Of a DNA stretch of 64,000 nucleotides, positions 31,554-42,099 are shown one piece after another. The stretch is taken from positions 8,820,727 to 8,884,726 of the forward strand of contig OY987245.1 of NCBI GenBank assembly GCA_963920765.1. Direction: 5' to 3'. The notes under the pieces are model-generated. The model saw nothing but the letters and a program-made list of their open reading frames with translations. It was not told the origin of the DNA and did no database searches. Source of the stretch: Ulota crispa. Lineage: Eukaryota > Streptophyta > Bryopsida > Orthotrichales > Orthotrichaceae. Positions within the stretch are counted from its first letter, which is position 1, and each line of letters begins with the position of its first letter. A program made the position numbers and the translations under genes.

Positions 31554-34500
31554 TCAAGAGAAAACACCGAACAGGTCACGGTAAGCCCCTCCTCCAGATC
31601 TGGGATCCTCACTGAAAGAACTGGAGGAACCATAAGGATCTCCATACGAGGCATAATGCGTGGACTCCGGGGCTGTTGCATACGAGGCATGGTGCATGGA
31701 TTCCGGGGCTGTTGCATACGAGGCATAATGCGTGGGCTCTGGGGTTGTTGCAAACGAGGTGGACCTCGACTCATACGTTGGTCTCTCATAAGCAGAGGCG
31801 GTGACGTTATACTGAGGCTCAAAGGAAGACTTGTGGCTTTCATACCTTGGATCTGAAGAGAAAGATGCACCACCGTAGTAGGGGCTGTCAAGTTTTGGTT
31901 CGGAGTAGAAAGGCTCGTGAGCAGGCTGGCTGTATGAAGAGCTCCGGTATGAGTCTTCAAAAGGAGAAGGCATGTATGAGGAAGCCTGAGTGGAGGAGGA
32001 AGAGGAGGAGTTAAAGGAGGGGTTGTTGTTGTAAGAAGAGTAATCATATGAAGGTCGGTAAGCAGGGTCACTGTAGTAAGGAACATGTGTGCTGGAATCC
32101 ATGCTCAAATTGTTGAAGGAATTCTCGAAGTAGGCTGCTCGTGGAACATACGGGAATGTCACGTATGCACTCGCTTTCTCTTCTTTCTTCGCTGCTGCTG
32201 CTGGGGCGTCCACCGCTTTGGCTTCGGCTTTGGCTTCTGCTTTGGATTCTGTTTTGGCTGGTTCTGCTTTTGCCTCTTTCTTTGGAGCTGGTGCCTTCTT
32301 TTCTGCAGCAGCAGGTGGTGCCTTGGTTGCTGCTGCTGCTACTGCTTCTGGAGGTGGAGAGGGTGATTCGGCTACCACTGGGGGTGGAGCTAACGCTACC
32401 GGTTTTGGTGGTGGTGCTGATGCTAGTCGTTCCCTCCTTTCGGCTGACAGCCACTCCGCAAACCTGGTCACATTCACAACAGACAACGTTCGGGGAGAAC
32501 CGGTTATCAGTACAAAGTCAGCCGGTTGAAATGGCAAGAAAACCGGTTGAGTTTTGAAACTACAGGAAATAAAACCGGCCAGATTTCATAAAAAAAGTCT
32601 ACACTAAATAGTGCATTTAGATTGCCTCAACAATTAGGTTTCCTTACCCTACTCATTGTGCCTTACCCTACTCATTGCTTGGCCACTAGGATTTCACATG
32701 GTTTACGGTTTGGCCGCTGCCAGTTTGCATCATTATTGTTGTTGCCAAGCCCTTATCATTGTTAAATACTGTTTATTGCAGTAATCATTGATAAAATTGT
32801 TGTGGTGTCAGCAAATATTTATATAGCACAAAATGTCAAGAAATTAGTTTCAGGCAACCTAAATGCACAATTTAATGTAACTATAATGTATCACAACATG
32901 AATATACGAAAATATCCGGTGCATGACCGTCGAAAACCTGTTGAAAATGGGAAATGCCGGATTTTAGAAGGTGAAACAAAAAAATTCTCCTCCATCTGCG
33001 ACTCATAAATGTCAAACAACCTGTTTGTTTCTATCCTGTTTCAAGCTAGATTCACTAGTCGACAAGCCCTCCTTGTCTAGACCTTGTTAAAATCTGTAAC
33101 TCCAGTTGAGGAAAACCGGGTGGAATTTCTACTAAAGAATGTTGGTGTTTCCTTCAAATGATTTGATCAAAGCTTGTTCTGAAATGAAGGTGGACAGAGA
33201 AGGAAGTGAGAGCAATGATTGGAAAGTAAACAAAGGTGATGAAGAATAGGGTTAGGGGCAACAAACCTGTAGAGCGCTTCACGGTTTGTCCCATTGTTGT
33301 GAATAGCAGAGAGCTTTCCAGTTTGGAAATCCCGCTCAGAGACCGGCTCATCCAACAGGTTCTTTGCAGTTGTCATCAGTTTCCAGAGGTTTGACTCTGA
33401 TGCGTCATCCACGGATGCAAGGGGTCCGTTCAGGTTGTCGGTCTGCACATCTCTCAGTACATGTTTTCACCCTTTTAACACATCTTGAGCAAAGCAAAGA
33501 GATGTTGTAAAATTACAATAACACCATATTAGTGAAATTGGGAAAGAGGATACATTTTGAGACTTCAAAATTTTGTATTTGTGACAGTATTTTGGCAATT
33601 TAAAGTGAGTTGTATGATAGTTCCTTCAAGATTCTCCATCATTGATGTAAGATAAAACCCAATTTCTAAATCACCAAAATACTCTCAGAAATGCAAAATT
33701 CAAAAGTCCCAAAATGTACCATTTTTCCCAATTTAACGAATATGGTGTTGACATGCAAAACTTTGCAAATGTGGCAAAATCTGAAAGGAGTTTAGAGGTA
33801 CCTGGATTCGAAGGTAATTGGATGGGCATTGTTGTGACTGAAACATGATTGACAGGTTGTAGTCCACCATGTCCGCACTTGCGTTGAACACCATATCCAC
33901 CAAGGGTGCCTCGCCTTTGTTCGCCAGCCAGTCCCTCACTCCCCACTTTGCCACGTCCTTAGCGTCATAGCCCGTTGTATGCTGCCCAGTTCCAAGAGAT
34001 AGCACCAAAACATCGCCATAATTCTACACAATCGTAAAAATCCACGTCAGCACACCTCATGAGTTTCAACACACCTCAAACACCAGTAAAAAAAATCCAG
34101 CTAATGTTGCAAACCAAAAAATAAAATGAAAAAAAAACACTACCCACCGTGTAATTCACTCTTCCAGCCAAAGCTCCACCGGATTGTGACTCCTTGATTG
34201 CCTGCGTGATCGCCAGATATGTCTGCAGCAAAAAACCAGGCTATGATTAGGAAAACTTTGCAAGCAACCTTACATGATCACGTACTTCTTCGTCCATGTC
34301 TCTAACTTGGCAAGAAACAGCAACAACAAAAGAGGAGCAAAAGGTCATGATTTTACAGCATTTTGAGTTCTGATGTGAAACAGAAATACTAAGGAGAAAA
34401 ATTTGCAAATAGGGTAAAGTCAGTAGAAAAGTCAAGCTTTTTACCGGATTGTTGACAACAACACCTCCATCGATCAAGTTGAATTCCCTCTTCTCGTTGG

Positions 34501-36356
34501 GCTCTATTGAGACATCGGTGAGCGTGAAATGGATGGGAGGGAAGTACGTTGGCGCTGCAGAGGTAGCTCGGCAAACTGCTTTAATGGGCGGGTTCTCCAG
34601 AGGGTACTTTTGAGCCTGATAAGATCAACAATCCCACGCAAAATTACACACTTTTCGTTGAGATATCAGAAAGAACTGAAAGGTATTAACACCATATTCA
34701 TTAATTGGGAAAAAGGATACATTTGGGGAGTTCTGAATTTTGCATTATTTGAGAGTATTTTGGTGATTTAGAGTGAATTTTATGGTGATTTCTTCAAGAT
34801 TTTATCATTCATGATGTTGGATCTTGAAGGAACTATCATGAAACTCACTTTAAATTGCCAAATTACTCTCACAAATGCAACATTCAGAAGCCCCAAAATG
34901 TGTACTTTTTCCCAATTTAAAGAACACATCAATAATTGATATCATTCATGGTATTATAAACTGGAGCCATGACTTGGTAATGCAGCTAGCTGACCTGCCA
35001 GGAGGAGAAGAAAACCGGCTGCTGGAGTTTGGTGTCAAAGACGGGGATGAGAATGGAGGTGAGTGCATGGTCAAGCAGTGGGTCGCTTTCGAAGTACTGG
35101 TCCAGCAAGCGCTGCAATCCTCGAGGTTTGTACTTGGGCCCATTCATTGACGAGAGGTTCCGCCTTGTCTGCACAAATGGACCTCTGCAAGTATGCCCAG
35201 GCAAAATATCAAAAACAGAGCTCAGCAACAACTCTAACAAAAAAAACCCCCTTCACCTAATGCTTAACCCTCTGATTACTTCAACATGGTGGAGAATGTG
35301 AAAACCGAATACATTGTGAAAACCAAGAGCATTGTGAAAACTGAGAACGTTGTGAAAACCAAGAACATTGTGAAAAGTGAGAATGTTGTGAAAACCGAGA
35401 AAAAGTGAGAGAAACTACGGAAAAATGTATGGAAAAATGTATGGGAATGTATGGGAAAATGTATGGGAAAATGTATGGAAAAATGCCAGCAGCTGGGGTG
35501 GAGTGAATGATGCATTACCTGGTTTGAGGAAAGATTTTGTTGGCGTATTTCTGGTAAAACTGCACCACCTCTCTGGCTGTGAACAGCGGCCGATCCGAGT
35601 CTTCACTGGCAGGGGAAGCGATCATGGAAGTGATCAGGCCACCTGTGGCAGTGCCGGCTATGATGTCGAAGTAATCCACCAGGCGCACGTCTGGTCCGTC
35701 CAACCTCTGACAGAAACAAAAAAACAATTCGTTAGCTCTCTCAACGGGCTATTTGTACAAGTCAAGAGATAAACCATAGCCCTTTTCGAGTGCACCCTCT
35801 TCGACATCACCATAGCAAGACATAATCCTACTTCAAAATCACATGTTCACAGCTTCGGTTCAACTCTCCTAACAAAACACTACACTCCAACACGTCATCG
35901 ACACAAAAAAAAACCCTCTTCCAAGGCACAGCCAAGTGTGACAACGTCACCCCCCGCATTGGTATGTCCCCCTTTCTGTGTGACTCAACAAAAGGGCTTA
36001 CTTGCACACATTTCTTCGAACAATGCTAAAGCAAAACTCAACATTGGCGATATCAAGAAACCAAGTTCTGCAAAATGGCTGTACACACACACGCCATACA
36101 CATCGATCTCCAGACGTTTTTTTCTTGAGAATTGCGGGATTTGAAGTTCTTGTGACTCGAAATTTCTACCGAGAATGCAAAAACCTAGAGGCTCAAACAA
36201 AGGGTAGGCATGCACACAACACACCTGGAGCTTGGCCTCGAGCTCGGCCAGAATGGTGGCTGGAATGAGACCACGCACACCCCCGCCATCCAAGCTCAAG
36301 ATGGTCACGCGCTTGCCCAGTCGGCCCTTGGGCTTCAGCCCCATGAACCCCACCAT
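31554..36356 (-). CDS. Patatin-like acyl hydrolase (plant pPLA-II-like) with Ser-to-Ala nucleophile change and long C-terminal tail
   Basis: Eight coding exons, all with GT..AG introns: 36356-36225, 35706-35519, 35184-34995, 34615-34445, 34222-34148, 34023-33802, 33442-33267, 32463-31554. Joined they give 687 residues in one frame. Patatins hydrolyse acyl groups of galactolipids and phospholipids with a Ser-Asp dyad. Seen here: oxyanion motif DGGGVRG (23-29); [13 protein letters not shown] (46-58); GTATG (62-66), where the family has [15 protein letters not shown] (186-195); dyad motif DGG (219-221); VLSLGTGQ (259-266). The patatin core ends near residue 395 with [13 protein letters not shown]. 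The last ~290 residues are a Pro/Ala/Lys/Glu-rich then Tyr/Ser-rich low-complexity tail that ordinary ~400-residue patatins lack. With alanine 64 (codon 35649-35647) ordinary catalysis is doubtful. The start at 36356 is chosen because an in-frame stop lies at 36392-36390 and the oxyanion motif follows at the usual distance. An upstream exon spliced at AG 36371-36370 is possible. Confidence 0.92.
31651..31758 (-). repeat. Three 36-bp in-frame tandem repeats in the patatin tail
   Basis: Units 31651-31686, 31687-31722 and 31723-31758 differ at a few positions and each encodes a 12-residue variant of [12 protein letters not shown]. The multiple of three keeps the frame. They lie ~40 codons before the stop, inside the low-complexity tail. 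Confidence 0.9.
32604..32876. mobile_element. Dispersed repeat in patatin intron 7
   Basis: TAAATAGTGCATTTAGATTGCC at one end (with a mismatch to the other) faces GGCAACCTAAATGCACAATTTA at the opposite end. It belongs to the GGTTGCC..GGCAACC family at 7220, 25680 and 37703. It lies wholly inside the 803-bp intron 33266-32464. Confidence 0.6.
33519..33751. mobile_element. Foldback MITE in patatin intron 6
   Basis: TAACACCATATTAGTGAAAT at the left faces TTTAACGAATATGGTGTTGA at the right. The arms pair through TTGGGAAAGAGGATACATTTTG-like sequence and the whole is ~230 bp. The same family sits in intron 3 (34687-34928). It begins about 50 bases after the exon-6 donor. Confidence 0.8.
34687..34928. 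mobile_element. Foldback MITE in patatin intron 3
   Basis: TAACACCATATTCATTAATT at the left; the right arm ends CCCAATTTAAAGAACAC, with the last ~12 bases of the expected TIR altered. Internal arms (GGATACATTTGGGGAGTTC and its inverse) match 33519-33751. Confidence 0.75.
35298..35405 (+). repeat. 18-bp minisatellite, six copies, in patatin intron 2
   Basis: Units of the form GTGAAAACCAAGAACATT repeat exactly every 18 bases from 35298 to 35405 with few changes. Confidence 0.9.
35417..35486 (+). repeat. ~12-bp GGAAAAATGTAT minisatellite in patatin intron 2
   Basis: Five to six units of GGAAAAATGTAT / GGGAAAATGTAT follow directly on the 18-bp array, ending 33 bases before the exon-2 donor at 35518. 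Confidence 0.85.
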
Positions 36357-36435
36357 AGCTGCCACAAATCTGCAACAACAATCACTTCCTCACTCACACA
36401 AGCACGCACGCACTTGAACAAAAGCTTCGTGTTAC

Positions 36436-36477
36436 ATGCTCATGCTCATGCTCATGTTCATGGTCATGGTCATGCTC
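36436..36477 (+). repeat. Hexanucleotide repeat in the patatin 5' leader
   Basis: About seven imperfect units of CATGCT/CATGGT. It lies between the TATA box and the chosen start, in leader or first-intron sequence. Confidence 0.85.
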
Positions 36478-36574
36478 AGTCCGGGCATCAAAGCTGGAAT
36501 CTTGGCGGAGCAAGAGCACGTTCAGGAGGTGTTTTGCAAGAAGAAGAGGTAGGTGGGGTGGTGATGTATAACTT

Positions 36575-36791
36575 ATGGAGGGACGAAGGGGACGAGGGGA
36601 CGAGGGGATTGATCAGTTTCTGTACGATGGCCTGCAATAATGGCCTGCGTGATTGAATGTTTTTTTCCCTGAGGGGGGAGAGAGAGAGAGTCGTGCAGCA
36701 GAGCAGAAGAGCTTGCAAGCTGCTGCAGTGCTGTTGGTGGTGCTGGAATGAATGCAGAGCTGTGGAATTGGAATCTTGCGAGGTTTGCCAT
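36575..36791 (-). other. Upstream ORF or alternative first exon of the patatin gene
   Basis: An ATG at 36791, the second ATG after the expected transcription start, opens a frame of about 71 codons beginning MANLARFQFHSSAFIPAPPT, rich in Ser, Ala and Pro. It could be an upstream ORF that lowers translation of the main frame. If spliced to the acceptor at 36370 it could instead supply an N-terminal targeting extension. The leader also holds a CT-rich tract (36665-36690). Confidence 0.35.
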
Positions 36792-36851
36792 TATCGGAGC
36801 ATCGTCGGTCCCTTTTGGTTTGTTTGGACTTGCGTGGCTACCCACTGCCTA

Positions 36852-36858
36852 GTTTATA
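36852..36858 (-). promoter_or_regulatory. Candidate TATA box of the patatin gene
   Basis: The minus strand reads CCTATAAACTAG, a good plant TATA motif. It would place transcription start near 36825, about 470 bases before the chosen start codon. Confidence 0.55.
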
Positions 36859-37057
36859 GGCTCCGCGGTTGCTCCTTTTTGGCCCCCCTTGAAAGCAGAA
36901 TATGTGCAACGAGTGCTGCAGCCATGCAAGGCGTCAGACCTTTCAGAGCACCTGCATCCATGGCAGTGCCATGGAAACTCCGCCCATCTCCGAATTTCAA
37001 AGCTCCGACCCCACCTCACGAAAGCTTTCTCCACTGCTGCCCCCCTCTTCCCTACAG

Positions 37058-37406
37058 TAAGGGCGGTTCAGACTACGTCCCACGTCCCAAGTCCCACTGA
37101 AATCTTATGAAATCTGACAATATGATTGGCAAAGATGGGAAAAGATGGGACTTTGCCTTTTAGACTATGCCTCAAGTCCCACATCCCACTTGTTTACATG
37201 ACACTTACATGGGAGCACTTTTTCAAGTTTTGGCACCAAAAAAAGGTGGGACTTCACTCCAAGATTGAGTCGAGCATTTTGGTAGACCCATCTTTTAGCC
37301 CAAATCCCATCTTTTTCCCATCTTTTCTAACCCACAAAGATGGGATTTTGCACTCATGTGGGACTTTGTCACATGGGACGTGGGACGTAGTCTGAACCAC
37401 CCCTTA
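37058..37406. mobile_element. MITE (GGGCGGTTC family) upstream of the patatin promoter
   Basis: TA-AGGGCGGTTCAGACTACG at the left and CGTAGTCTGAACCACCCCT-TA at the right. TIRs run ~30 bp, including CCCACGTCCCA. Other members: 41571, 48253, 63066 and partial copies 4625 and 47690. It ends about 200 bases upstream of the candidate TATA box, so it could influence expression. Confidence 0.85.
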
Positions 37407-37695
37407 TGGAGCACCTCCTCAAATGTACTCTATTTGTACATGTTGTTTTTCATAGGCTTTAGCAATGTACATGTGATGCACATTTTAGGAGGTGCTCTAT
37501 TTTAGAGCCCTATGGCCTTTTCACTTCAAAAAATTTCATAACTAACTCCACAAAGTTCCAAAAAATATGAAACAACTTGAGTTAGATGCCAATCCTTCTT
37601 GTCTTTCAAGGAAAATTTACTAAAAAATATTTTAAGAAGTTTCACCTACCCAAAATTCAGTTTCAGCCTGCTCCATTTATGAGCCTCCTACCTTA
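37407..37695. mobile_element. Inverted copy of the 6098-6427 element
   Basis: The right end GAGCCTCCTACCT-TA is the family terminus. The interior GTTCCAAAAAATATGAAACA is the inverse of that in 6098-6427. Its left end abuts the preceding MITE. Confidence 0.65.
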
Positions 37696-37702
37696 CATAT
37701 TG

Positions 37703-39745
37703 GGACTTGGTTGCCCCACACTAATTTCTTGACATCAAATGGTGCATGGCACTTATAACCAACAACTCCCAATTCAAGTGGTTAGCCTAAAGTTTTGTCA
37801 AAATGAAAAGTTATCAAAAATTCTAGTCTATTGAGACGAAGCTTAGGGTTTGTTCCCGCTTGGTGGTGGAATTACTTTTGAGCTAATGGGTATATGTGTT
37901 GTGCTTTAGTATTTCTTGTTGGGCCAATGGTTGTTGGTTATAAGTGTCATGCACTATACTAATAAAATTAGTGACCTCTATACTATCACATATCTAATCT
38001 CTATGATATTGTAGAACACTAGGAGATAGCCATTGAAATCAAGGTGACATGAGAGAGGGTACATATAGTGATATTAAAGAGGTAGTAGTTTTATTGCTTC
38101 ACACTTCATTGCTTTTCAAAATTTTGGGGAGCTTTGGATTTCCATGATTTTACTTTTCTATTGCTATTTTCAAATGACTTGAAATATTTGTTAAATAAAT
38201 TATGATGATGAGTGAGTAGTGTAGCAAACACCAACTACTTGTATAGTGTAGAACTAGCAGTTGGTGCTTGGTAGGCTAGGCATTAACCATTAGAATTTAT
38301 GTAACAAATGTTTCAAATCATTTGTAATAGCAATAGAAAAGTGAAATCATGAAAGTCCATAGTTTCTCAAAATCACATTATTTTAAAATCAAAGGAGTGT
38401 GAATCAAAGAGAAGTAATACCACAATGACCTCCTTAACCCCTAAAAGCCCAAGCCTTTTTAATGTGAAAGTCATTAAAAACTGCCACTTTGGAGGGAATG
38501 AGTAGAAAAATAGGAAATAGAGTTTGTTTTGCAAATTCAACTGTAGGATCTTGCCTTAGACTAGAAAAGGTACTTGTGGGAAAAAAATCAGGTCATTCTA
38601 GAAGGAGAGGAGGGAGATGTTTACAACTAAAGTGAAAAAAAAAAGTTTTTTTCGTGTTGTCCAAAAAATTCATAAGCCTTTGACCACTCTTACATGAAAA
38701 AAATTGCTCTACACAAAGTTGAGGTTTGTTTTTTCCATGTAGAAGACCAAGTTAGGTATGTGTGGGAGAATTTTCAAATCAACTGGAACTATACAACACA
38801 TGGAAATAAAATAGTAAGTAAAAAGAAGTAGAGAATGAGTCAAATCACTAAATTGTTAAGAATTTAATTATTGAAATGAAAAATGCATATCCCAACGGTC
38901 ATAATATTGTGATAAACAATCTACTTCTTTAGGTTAAGTTTCTTTTCCAAAATACTAAAAATTGTGGAAATTAAAGGACTTCAAAGTTTATTTTAGTGTA
39001 GAGGATCCATAATCACTCACAAACAAAAACATCTCATTACTTTCATCTCATTGATTGAAATTGAATGATACAAAACTTACCACATATATGAAAATCTAAA
39101 GAACCAATTTCAGATTTTTGTTTTTAAAAAATACAGTTTTAAAAGAAGTTTTTGGGCTGCTTGGATTGCCCTCCCTTCCCTTGATTGCATAAATTCTTGC
39201 ATAACTTCTTTGTCAATTGTCAAAATGAAGAAAAAACTTGATGCTTGCATAGGTCTTGGAATTCTTCACCTTCAATAAAATTTCTAAAAAATCATAAAAA
39301 CTAGATTAGCTATAGGTACATGCCCGAAATCTATTTGTCTCCCCAAGGGACCGTTGGCCCTTTACGGTTTAATATCATTTTGAACACCCTCTTTAATATC
39401 ACCTCAACTTCAATAGTTTTCTTCTAGTTTTTTATAATATCATAAAGATTGGAGATGTGGTATTATAGAGGTCATTGTGATTTTAGTAGTATGATACATA
39501 CATACAATATCATATTAGTTTTCATCAATATATTATTGCAATGAAAAACTTTATAAAGGGCATGGCAACAATAACAAAACTGCCCAAAAACAAATTAGCT
39601 ACATCTTGGTTGTAAACCATGTGAAATCCTAGTATCTAGATAATTGAATGCCCTTACAAGTGACCAAGTGATGATGAGTCATGAGGTAACTTTCCAAGGT
39701 AAAGCAACCTAATTTTTTAGGAAAACCAAATGCAATGCTTAGTGT
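37703..39745. mobile_element. Dispersed repeat (GGTTGCC..GGCAACC family) enlarged by insertions
   Basis: The left end GGTTGCCCCACACTAATTTC and right-hand GCAACCTAATTTTTTAGG recur at 7220-8445. Inside is a TTAA element (38434-39372). Bases 38200-38430 hold an inverted duplicate of 38090-38190-type sequence (TTTGAAATATTT / AAATGATTTGAAAC). Boundaries approximate; no gene. Confidence 0.45.
38434..39372. mobile_element. TTAA-flanked element, 0.94 kb
   Basis: TTAA-CCCCTAAAAGCCCAAGCC at the left and GGCCCTTTACGGT-TTAA at the right. Collinear in part with 54735-55655 (GAAAAATGCATATCCCAAC, GGACTTCAAAGTTTATTT) and near the right end with 12849-13574. Noncoding. Confidence 0.7.
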
Positions 39746-39822
39746 ACATAATAGGTTTCTAACTTTTTCATATAACAACAATTTTCCTTAATATACAAAT
39801 TATCAAGTTGTTGTAATAAGGG

Positions 39823-40597
39823 GGATGATGCTATTTTGTGAGCATAAAACAGTGAGTCATGAGCAGTGAGCCAAGATTTCTATGAGCAAGAACCAATTCT
39901 AAGCTCAAAATCAATGAAAAACTTAAAAGAACGGCAAGTTCTTCAAAATGAAAGCTTAAAATGCATAGTTATGGAACCCTATGTATAGTACCCCCCATAA
40001 ATTTTCATCACTTTCCTCTGTAATTCAAAAATAGATGTTTCTTTTAGAAATCAAAAGTTGCTATTTGATTCCTACATTAAGACTAAGTTTGAACCTTTTA
40101 ACAAGATGTTACATTTCTTTGGTGAAAATCTCACTGAAAAATAAAAATATCTATTTTACAAAATTTGAGCATATCAAAGGTCTCATTGAAATTTTTGTAG
40201 ATCAAATTTTTGTTACTTAAGGGGGTTCTTTTCAACATAGAAGATGTGCATGTGGATGTTTCCTACATACTCATGCAATTACATCTCAAAAATTCATCAC
40301 CAATATTTTTCAATCAATTATCATGTAAAACTATGAATTTGATACAAAATAATCTAGGGTTTTCATTTTGAAGAATTGAAATTTGGTATGCTTGATTGGG
40401 ATTGCATCAAAATCCAACATCTAAAGTTCAAATCAACAAAACACTAATTATATTCCATACAATGCAAAATCCCTTGAACTACACAAGAAAGTGACAAAAA
40501 TTTATGAACGAGTACTGTACATGATACAACTGAAATTCAATATTTTGACAAAAAAATTCATGCTCACTGCTCCCTACTCCTGGTATAGCATTTCCCA
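39823..40597. mobile_element. GTGAGC-family repeat with a nested element
   Basis: The left part GATGCTATTTTGTGAGCATA and right part CTCACTGCTCCCTACTCC..ATAGCATTTCCC are the two halves of the ~260-bp family seen at 42100-42358. They are separated by a ~525-bp insertion (39991-40515). Confidence 0.55.
39991..40515. mobile_element. Nested TIR element
   Basis: CCCCATAAATTTTCATCACTTTC (with one gap) at the left faces GAAAGTGACAAAAATTTATG at the right, flanked by GTAC-like sequence. It splits the GTGAGC-family repeat. The 61-residue frame at 40035-40220 has no recognised domain. Confidence 0.5.
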
Positions 40598-41570
40598 TAA
40601 TAAAGGCATCTCCACCCAACCTCAAAAGCTTCATCACTAGAAAAACACAACGTTTCTTGATTCTAGTGTCATCCACTTGATTCTTCCACCCATCCAATTA
40701 GGTGCATTAAAGTTCCGTCGATAACAAGTCACCTTGTTTACAACACCAAAATAAATTCTTCATCATTGATTATTCAGCCTACCTTTGTAAAAAAAAAAGA
40801 TAGTTTCTATAAGAGTTGCCTTGCATGTGATGTTGCAATTTTTTCCGTGCCTAGAAAAATATTTTGGGCATATTCGCGCATTGATTGCTCCCTTAGTCAA
40901 CCAAAAGTTTCCATGATCCTTATATTCTTGTACAAGTGCGGATGCTAGAAACAATGGTCTACGGTGTTTTTGGTGGAGACTTGACATTGGTTGCAAGTTG
41001 CGTGTTCTGGAATTAAAAAAACAACTTGCTCTTCGAGAACAAAAATGTCATAGATAGATGTGAAGTTTTTGTAAGGTTTGATAATTTCAAGCTATATAGA
41101 TTACGGCTTTAATCGTTTACATGCAGAGCTTGTCATTGTTTACGTTGATGGATGTTTTTAGTGTTGACAAAAAAAATCATTAACTTTGCATTTTTCACAA
41201 ATTGTGACTTTTACTTTTGTAAACTTGCAAAAATGTCACGTGTGAGTTTTCATAACATTTGTAGCGCTCATAAATACAATGTTCGAATTCAACGTCAATT
41301 TTGTTTGGAGTTGATGTAAATATTTGTGTATTTGTTGACTACGTCTTAATGCAAGATATGTAAACTTGAAAATGTCTTATTAATTACGAGAACCACGTGA
41401 CTTTACTAACTTTGTGGTAGGAAAGTCTTTGCACATCAAGAATATAAAAATAGTGCAAGAATAGAAGAGCATGAGCAACAATGAAGAAAGCATAGAGTTC
41501 ACATCAATTCTTATTGTGATATTTTGCAAAGGAAGATTTTTTGTTTTCTTGTTTAGGACTATTTATTATA
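40598..41570. other. Intergenic, no gene seen
   Basis: Overlapping frames at 40763-40996 (minus) and 40766-40948 (plus) are not recognisable. No repeat ends found. Confidence 0.4.
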
Positions 41571-42080
41571 TAGGTGGTTCACACTATGTCCCATGTCTCA
41601 CATCCCATTAAAATTTGAGAATTGATTGATGTAATGTCAAAAGTTGGGACTTTGGGCTTCACACTATGTCCTAGAGTTCCATGTTTAGGTTGCTTACATG
41701 ACAACACTTTTTGGATGTTTTGGCACCAAAAAAGGTGGGACTTCACTCAAGGTTCACTAGAAGAAAAAAGTGTCCTAATTGACTAGTCCACAACAACTGC
41801 AAATGTCTTAAACAACTTTAAATTGATTAAATTTGAGTTGTTTAGGACATTTGCAATTGTTTAGGATCAACTGTTTATTGCACGTTTTCTTCTAGAGGTT
41901 TGAATCAATCATTTTCTTGGACCCAACTTTCAACCCAAGTCCCACCAATATTTTTACATAAAATACTCATGACTTTCTTTAGTATTCCTTTTGACATTGA
42001 TAAACCAGTTAAGTTGAGATCTCACGCTAAAGTGGGACATACAAAGATGAGACAAAGAATGTAGTGTGAACTACCCCTTA
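41571..42080. mobile_element. GGGCGGTTC-family MITE with nested CACTA element
   Basis: The left end TAGGTGGTTCACACTATGTC and right end GTAGTGTGAACTACCCCTTA. The interior matches 48253-48621. It is interrupted at 41755-41897 by a CACTA element. Confidence 0.75.
41755..41897. mobile_element. 143-bp CACTA-type MITE with GTT TSD
   Basis: CACTAGAAGAAAAAAGTGTC at the left and GCACGTTTTCTTCTAGAG at the right (one changed base in the terminal GTG), flanked by GTT on both sides. The interior GTCCACAACAACTGCAAATG is shared with 47485-47641. Confidence 0.85.
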
Positions 42081-42099
42081 CTTGCAAAGGCCTTGTGTG

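Noticed and set aside
32085-32557. Plus-strand frames of 93-138 residues rich in Leu, Cys, Ala and Ser
   Set aside because: Antisense shadows of the GC-richer last patatin exon; the minus strand has the spliced, conserved frame.
36210-37110. Plus-strand frames of 73-148 residues around the patatin promoter
   Set aside because: No recognised domain, they overlap the patatin first exon and leader in antisense, and they include a hexanucleotide repeat giving poly-His/Ala stretches.
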